Assembly: GCA_030435675.1 (NCBI GenBank)
Contig: CM059625.1
Coordinates: forward strand, 7,130,001-7,194,000
Reading direction: 5' to 3'
Source of the DNA: Steinernema hermaphroditum
Taxonomy: Eukaryota; Nematoda; Chromadorea; Rhabditida; Steinernematidae
DNA: 64,000 nucleotides
Of the stretch, positions 59,801 to 64,000 are shown piece by piece; the first letter of the stretch is position 1, and every line of letters starts with the position of its first letter. Below the pieces are notes generated by a model. That model was not told where the DNA came from. It did not search any database and saw nothing but the letters and a program-made list of their open reading frames with translations. The position numbers were made by a program, and so were the translations under genes.

Positions 59801-62800
59801 TGAGTCTACGACAACAGAACCTTTCCTTGAATACACAACACGAGCAGCAGAAGCAGAAGCGGTTTTCAAAAAGGTATCCAAACCACAGATCGCGGAAGAG
59901 GAACAAGAACACGTTCATGCCCTTCCCCGCCAACTTCAGCAGAGTCTCTCTACGGAGTTCGCTAGAGAAGAGAGCGCAGAAACTGACGTTCAGAAAGCAT
60001 GTTCGCCATCAGCCAGCAGTGAATCGTTCGTGAGGAAGATAGCCCACTCCCAATCGCTCGCGAAAAGTATGTCTTCTGCCACTCACGAAGAGAGTGCCTT
60101 ATCGTGGTTCATGAGCCGCACAGAAGATTCTAACGCTGCTGAAAGTAAGATGAGAACGGCCAACTTGGACTCACAAAGCATAATGGCAAATGAACCACGA
60201 AAAGAAGAGGCAAATCTAAGTGAAGCAGTTGAAATTGTCGCCACGGCCCTACAGACGACTCAGAAGATTGTTGACGCTGAGGTCGAACGACAGCTTCTAA
60301 ATACCGTAGCCAGTCAGGAATCAACAGTCGAACTTCAACAGCATGTTCTGAAGGAGGAGAAACCGATGGCCGCTACGAACATTCTCACGGACATGATGAG
60401 TGCTGAGGAAAAGAGACGGTTTGAAATCGAAAGCAGAAAGCTCGAGGCTGGCTTCCAACAAGGAGCCGTCGCCGACGCAGGATTCGCGTCGCTCAAGGAT
60501 ACGGTCCGTGAGTCTACGACAACAGAACCTTTCCTTGAATACACAACAAGGGCAGCAGAGGCAGAAGCGGTGTTCAAAAAGGTGTCAAAACCGCAGATAG
60601 AAGAAGAGGAAGAAGAACACGTTCATGCCCTTCCCCGCCAACTTCAGCAGAGTCTCTCCACGGAGTTCGCTAAAGACGAGAGCGCAGAAACTGATGTTCA
60701 GAAAGCATGTTCGCCATCAGCCAGCAGTGAATCCTTCGTGAGGAAGATAGCCCACTCCGAATCCTTAACAACAACCTTGGCGTCTGCAACACATGAAGAG
60801 AGTGCGCTATCGTGGTTCATGAGCCGCACAGAAGACTCTAACGCAACTGAAAGTAAGATGAGAACGGCCAACTTGGACTCACAAAGCATAATGGCAAACG
60901 AGCCAAGAGAAGAAAGTTCGAATCTGAGTGAAGCAGTTGAAATTGTCGCCACGGCCCTACAGACGACTCAGAAAGTCCCCTACTCAGAGGTCGAACGCCA
61001 GCTTCTAAACGCTGCAGCAAGTCAGGAATCAACAGCCGAACTTCAACAGCATGTTCTGAAGGAGGAGAAACCGATGGCCGCTACGAACATTCTCACGGAC
61101 ATGATGAGTGCTGAGGAAAAGAGACGGTTTGAAATCGAAAGCAGAAGGCTTGAGGCAGGCTTCCGACAAGGAGCCGTCGCCGACGCAGGATTCGCGTCGC
61201 TCAAGGATACGGTCCGTGAGTCTACGACAACAGAACCTTTCCTTGAATACACAACAAGGGCAGCAGAAGCAGAAGCGCTCTTCAAAAAGGTATCCAAACC
61301 GCAGATGGAAGAAGAGGAACGAGAACACGTCCACAGTGTTCCTCGCCAACTTCAGCAGAGTCTCTCCACGGAGTTCGCTAAAGAAGAGAGCGCAGAAACT
61401 GACGTTCACAAAGCATGTTCGCCATCAGCCAGCAGTGAATCGTTTGTGAGGAAGATAGCCCACTCCGAATCGCTCGCGAAAAGTATGTCTTCTGCCACTC
61501 ACGAAGAGAGTGCCTTATCGTGGTTCATGAGCCGTACAGAAGATTCTAACGCTACTGAAAGTAAGATGAGAACGGCCAACTTGGACTCACAAAGCATAGT
61601 AGCAAATGAACCAGGAGAAGAAAGGGCAAATCTGAGTGAAGCAGTTGAAATTGTCGCCACAGCCCTTCAAACAACTCAGAAAGTCCCGTGCTCAGAGGTC
61701 GAACACCAGCTTCTAAGCACTGCAGCAAGCCAGGAATCAACAGCCGAGCTTCAACAGCATGTTCTGAAGGAGGGGAAACCGATGGCTGCTACGAACATTC
61801 TCACGGACATGATGAGTGCTGAGGAACAGAGACGGTTTGAAATCGAGAGTAGAAAGCTCGAGGCTGGCTTCCAACAAGGAGCCGTCGCCGATGCAGGATT
61901 CGCGTCGCTCAAGGATACGGTCCGTGAGTCTACGACAACAGAACCTTTCCTTGAATACACAACAAGGGCAGCAGAGGCAGAAGCGGTGTTCAAAAAGGTA
62001 TCAAAACCGCAGATACATGAAGAGGAAGAAGAACACGTTCATGCCCTTCCCCGCCAACTTCAGCAGAGTCTCTCTACGGAGTTCGCTAGAGAAGAGAGCG
62101 CAGAAACTGACGTTCAGAAAGCATGTTCGCCATCAGCCAGCAGTGAATCGTTCGTGAGGAAGATAGCCCACTCCCAATCGCTCGCGAAAAGTATGTCTTC
62201 TGCCACTCACGAAGAGAGTGCCTTATCGTGGTTCATGAGCCGTACAGAAGATTCTAACGCTACTGAAAGTAAGATGAGAACGGCCAACTTGGACTCACAA
62301 AGCATAATGGCAAATGAACCACGAAAAGAAGAGGCAAATCTGAGTGAAGCAGTTGAAATTGTCGCCACGGCTCTTCAAACAGCTCAGAAGATTGTTGACG
62401 CTGAGGTTGAACGACAGCTTCTAAATACCGTAGCCAGTCAGGAGTTAACAGCCGAGATCGACCAACAGGTTCATAGGGCGGAGAAACTAAAATCAGCTGA
62501 CAGTGTTTTAACGGATAAGGTAGCCGCTGAAGAAAGAAGGCGGTTCGACATCGAGAGCTGGAAGCTCGAGGCTGGTTTCCAACAAATTGATGTCGTCGAT
62601 GAAGGATCAGTGTGTCTCAGAGATTCAGAGCTCGATTTTGCTGCTACAAAACCGCTTAGGGAATTCATCAGTGTGCAGTCAGAAGCAGAAGCAGTTTTCA
62701 AGCGCATCTCAGCTGTAGCACCAACGCAAGAAGAAGAGGAGCACGTATGCGTGGTCTCTCGCCACCTGCAACAAAGTCTATCGACCGAGTTTGCCAAAGA

Positions 62801-64000
62801 AGAGATTGCTGAATCTAATGTTGAAAAACTGATCCCCCCTTCGACGAGCGGCGATTCCTTAGTCAGGCCCATTGCCAATACCGAAGCCCTAGTGGGACAA
62901 TTTGCTTCTTCTACCCGAGAAGAAATTATTCTATCGAGTGTAATTCAGCGGGCTGATGACTCAAAATCTACGGACTTGACCCTTCAAACCATAAATATTT
63001 CATCGAATTGTGGTGTAGCTAAAGAACCAAGTGCAGAAATTAGACAATTGAGTGGAAATATTGCAGTTGTCGCAACAAGCTTGTCTGCTATGGAGAAAAT
63101 CTCGTATGGTGAATCTGATCGTCAGATCTTCAGCACTACAGCAAGTCAGGAATCAACAGCCGAGCTTCAACAGCATGTTCTGAAGGAAGAGAAACCGATG
63201 GCTGCTACGAACATTCTCACGGACATGATGAGTGCTGAGGAAAAGAGACGGTTTGAAATCGAGAGCCAAAGGGTCGAGGCTGGCTTCCAACAAGGAGCCG
63301 TCGCCGATGCTGGATTCGCGTCGCTCAAGGATACGGTCCGTGAGTCCACGACAACAGAACCTTTCCTTGAATACACAACAAGAGCAGCAGAAGCAGAAGC
63401 GGTTTTCAAAAAGGTATCCAAACCACAGATCGCGGAAGAGGAACAAGAACACGTTCATGCCCTTCCCCGCCAACTTCAGCAGAGTCTCTCTACGGAGTTC
63501 GCTAGAGAAGAGAGCGCAGAAACTGACGTTCAGAAAGCATGTTCGCCATCAGCCAGCAGTGAATCGTTCGTGAGGAAGATAGCCCACTCCCAATCGCTCG
63601 CGAAAAGTATGTCTTCTGCCACTCACGAAGAGAGTGCCTTATCGTGGTTCATGAGCCGCACAGAAGATTCTAACGCTGCTGAAAGTAAGATGAGAACGGC
63701 CAACTTGGACTCACAAAGCATAATGGCAAATGAACCACGAAAAGAAGAGGCAAATCTAAGTGAAGCAGTTGAAATTGTCGCCACGGCCCTACAGACGACT
63801 CAGAAGATTGTTGACGCTGAGGTCGAACGACAGCTTCTAAATACCGTAGCCAGTCAGGAATCAACAGTCGAACTTCAACAGCATGTTCTGAAGGAGGAGA
63901 AACCGATGGCCGCTACGAACATTCTCACGGACATGATGAGTGCTGAGGAAAAGAGACGGTTTGAAATCGAAAGCAGAAAGCTCGAGGCTGGCTTCCAACA
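47813..64000 (+). CDS. giant repeat protein, N-terminal part (runs off the window)
   Basis: Exons (phase-checked): 47813-47965 or 49781-49900 (alternatives), 49989-50716, 50834-50903, 50949-51144, 51812-52395, 52439-52672, and 52722 to beyond 64000, an exon open for at least 11,279 bp. Residues soon after the start hold a Cys cluster (TCICCKSCNCCC) followed by KKRLK, then a PPPPP run, basic segments (GGLKSMKKGFKQFF), and a folded-looking part (LRTIDELISAGWTIRDTVTN). Four short motifs of the type GQxFEx...KRxRFESEE follow (about 53090-53850), then long Glu/Ser/Ala-rich helical sequence, then 236-residue tandem repeats from about 57565. No Ig, FN3, spectrin, ankyrin or kinase domain is seen. 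A cytoskeletal or membrane-skeleton scaffold is the likely role by analogy; I do not recognise the family. Confidence 0.82.
47966..49988 (+). other. first intron of the giant gene, with alternative first exon
   Basis: If exon 1A is used this 2-kb intron is the longest in the window. It contains exon 1B (49781-49900). The rest shows no gene. Several AT-rich blocks occur at 48.1-48.4 and 49.4-49.6 kb. Confidence 0.55.
49781..49900 (+). CDS. alternative first exon 1B of the giant gene
   Basis: Forty codons opening MFAISATAAPARDSSIPLSV and continuing FILSLLRSLPTLLRLNIFIT, ending in phase 0 at GTATGCC and so compatible with the exon at 49989. It gives a hydrophobic N-terminus, unlike the polar exon 1A (MNDRILPADEGSAVKAALQV). 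CACTAG lies 3 nt before the ATG. Both alternatives keep the frame. Confidence 0.45.
53090..53855 (+). repeat. four short FES motifs in the giant protein
   Basis: GQQFEGAERIVQHKRFESE, GHRYEETTTLKRTTRFESA, GQRFEGESVIRRKVQKLVSE and GQHFEDRAVLKRTRRFESEE share a G-x-x-[FY]-E start and a basic patch before FES or VSE. They are spaced irregularly (130-290 bp) and are distinct from the 708-bp units. Confidence 0.65.
57565..64000 (+). repeat. 708-bp (236-residue) coding tandem repeats, nine full units plus a partial
   Basis: Anchored on the T of ATG-AGT-GCT, units begin at 57565, 58273, 58981, 59689, 60397, 61105, 61813, 62521, 63229 and 63937. The spacing is exactly 708 bp each time with no indel, so the reading frame is kept across the array. 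Each unit has SAEEKRRFEIES, EAGF, EPFLEYTTRAAEAEA, HALPRQLQQSLSTEF, CSPSASSESFVRKIAHS, ESALSWFMSRTEDSN, LSEAVEIVATALQTTQK and SQESTAELQQHVLKE. Units at 57565 and 62521 are diverged and share a KEPS...LSG signature; the others are near-identical. One Cys and one Trp occur per standard unit. Predicted to be long amphipathic helix with few breaks. Confidence 0.93.

Noticed and set aside
58197..63864. Repeated minus-strand ORFs (60-126 codons) and plus out-of-frame ORFs in every 708-bp unit
   Set aside because: They recur with the repeat period only because the sense frame repeats; none has start, splice or signal context. The array is also not CRISPR: the period is 708 bp, coding and without spacers.

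Overview
The window is nuclear DNA of a nematode. Its genes are split into many exons by very short GT-AG introns, mostly 40-50 bp. The gene set includes an UNC-54-type muscle myosin heavy chain, a CLHM-1-type CALHM channel, an EAAT/GLT glutamate transporter and a C9orf72 (ALFA-1) homologue. Base composition is moderate and protein similarity to C. elegans is often distant. This fits a clade I worm such as Trichuris, but the genus is inference.

Layout, left to right: (1) 1-1923, minus: N-terminal part of a UBR3-like E3 ligase, cut by the window edge. (2) 3646-5575, plus: glutamate transporter. (3) 6022-8741, minus: type II membrane nucleotide-diphospho-sugar transferase with one unusually long intron. 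(4) 9708-11628, minus: fatty-acid amide hydrolase. (5) 13065-19356, minus: complete muscle myosin heavy chain in 11 exons, one intron with a GC donor. (6) 20.7-21.2 kb: uncertain small gene. (7) 23908-25280, plus: inositol hexakisphosphate kinase. (8) 25600-29405, plus: three small secreted proteins. (9) 29819-30888, plus: orphan seven-helix membrane protein. (10) 31.1-32.6 kb, minus: two weak small genes. (11) 32795-35815, plus: C9orf72 homologue with a long nematode-type insertion. (12) 36465-36661, minus: 50-residue single-pass microprotein. (13) 39077-40023, plus: PPxY-bearing tail-anchored protein, convergent with (14) CLHM-1, 40118-41612, minus. (15) 42143-42913, minus: secreted acidic protein. 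(16) 43730-45902, minus: SLC5 sodium/solute symporter. (17) 46450-47333, minus: secreted protein with two LDLa modules. (18) from 47813 (or 49781) past the right edge, plus: a giant unrecognised protein whose last visible exon is open for over 11 kb and ends in exact 708-bp (236-residue) tandem repeats.

Most products suit muscle and nerve: sarcomeric myosin, a glutamate transporter, an ion channel and a lipid-signal hydrolase. Nothing shows an operon. In at least nine genes a TTTCAG-like splice acceptor lies immediately upstream of the first ATG, which suggests spliced-leader trans-splicing or 5'UTR introns. The strongest unexplained feature is the giant repeat protein, with its exact period, two diverged units, and a 619-bp tract that is identical five units apart.
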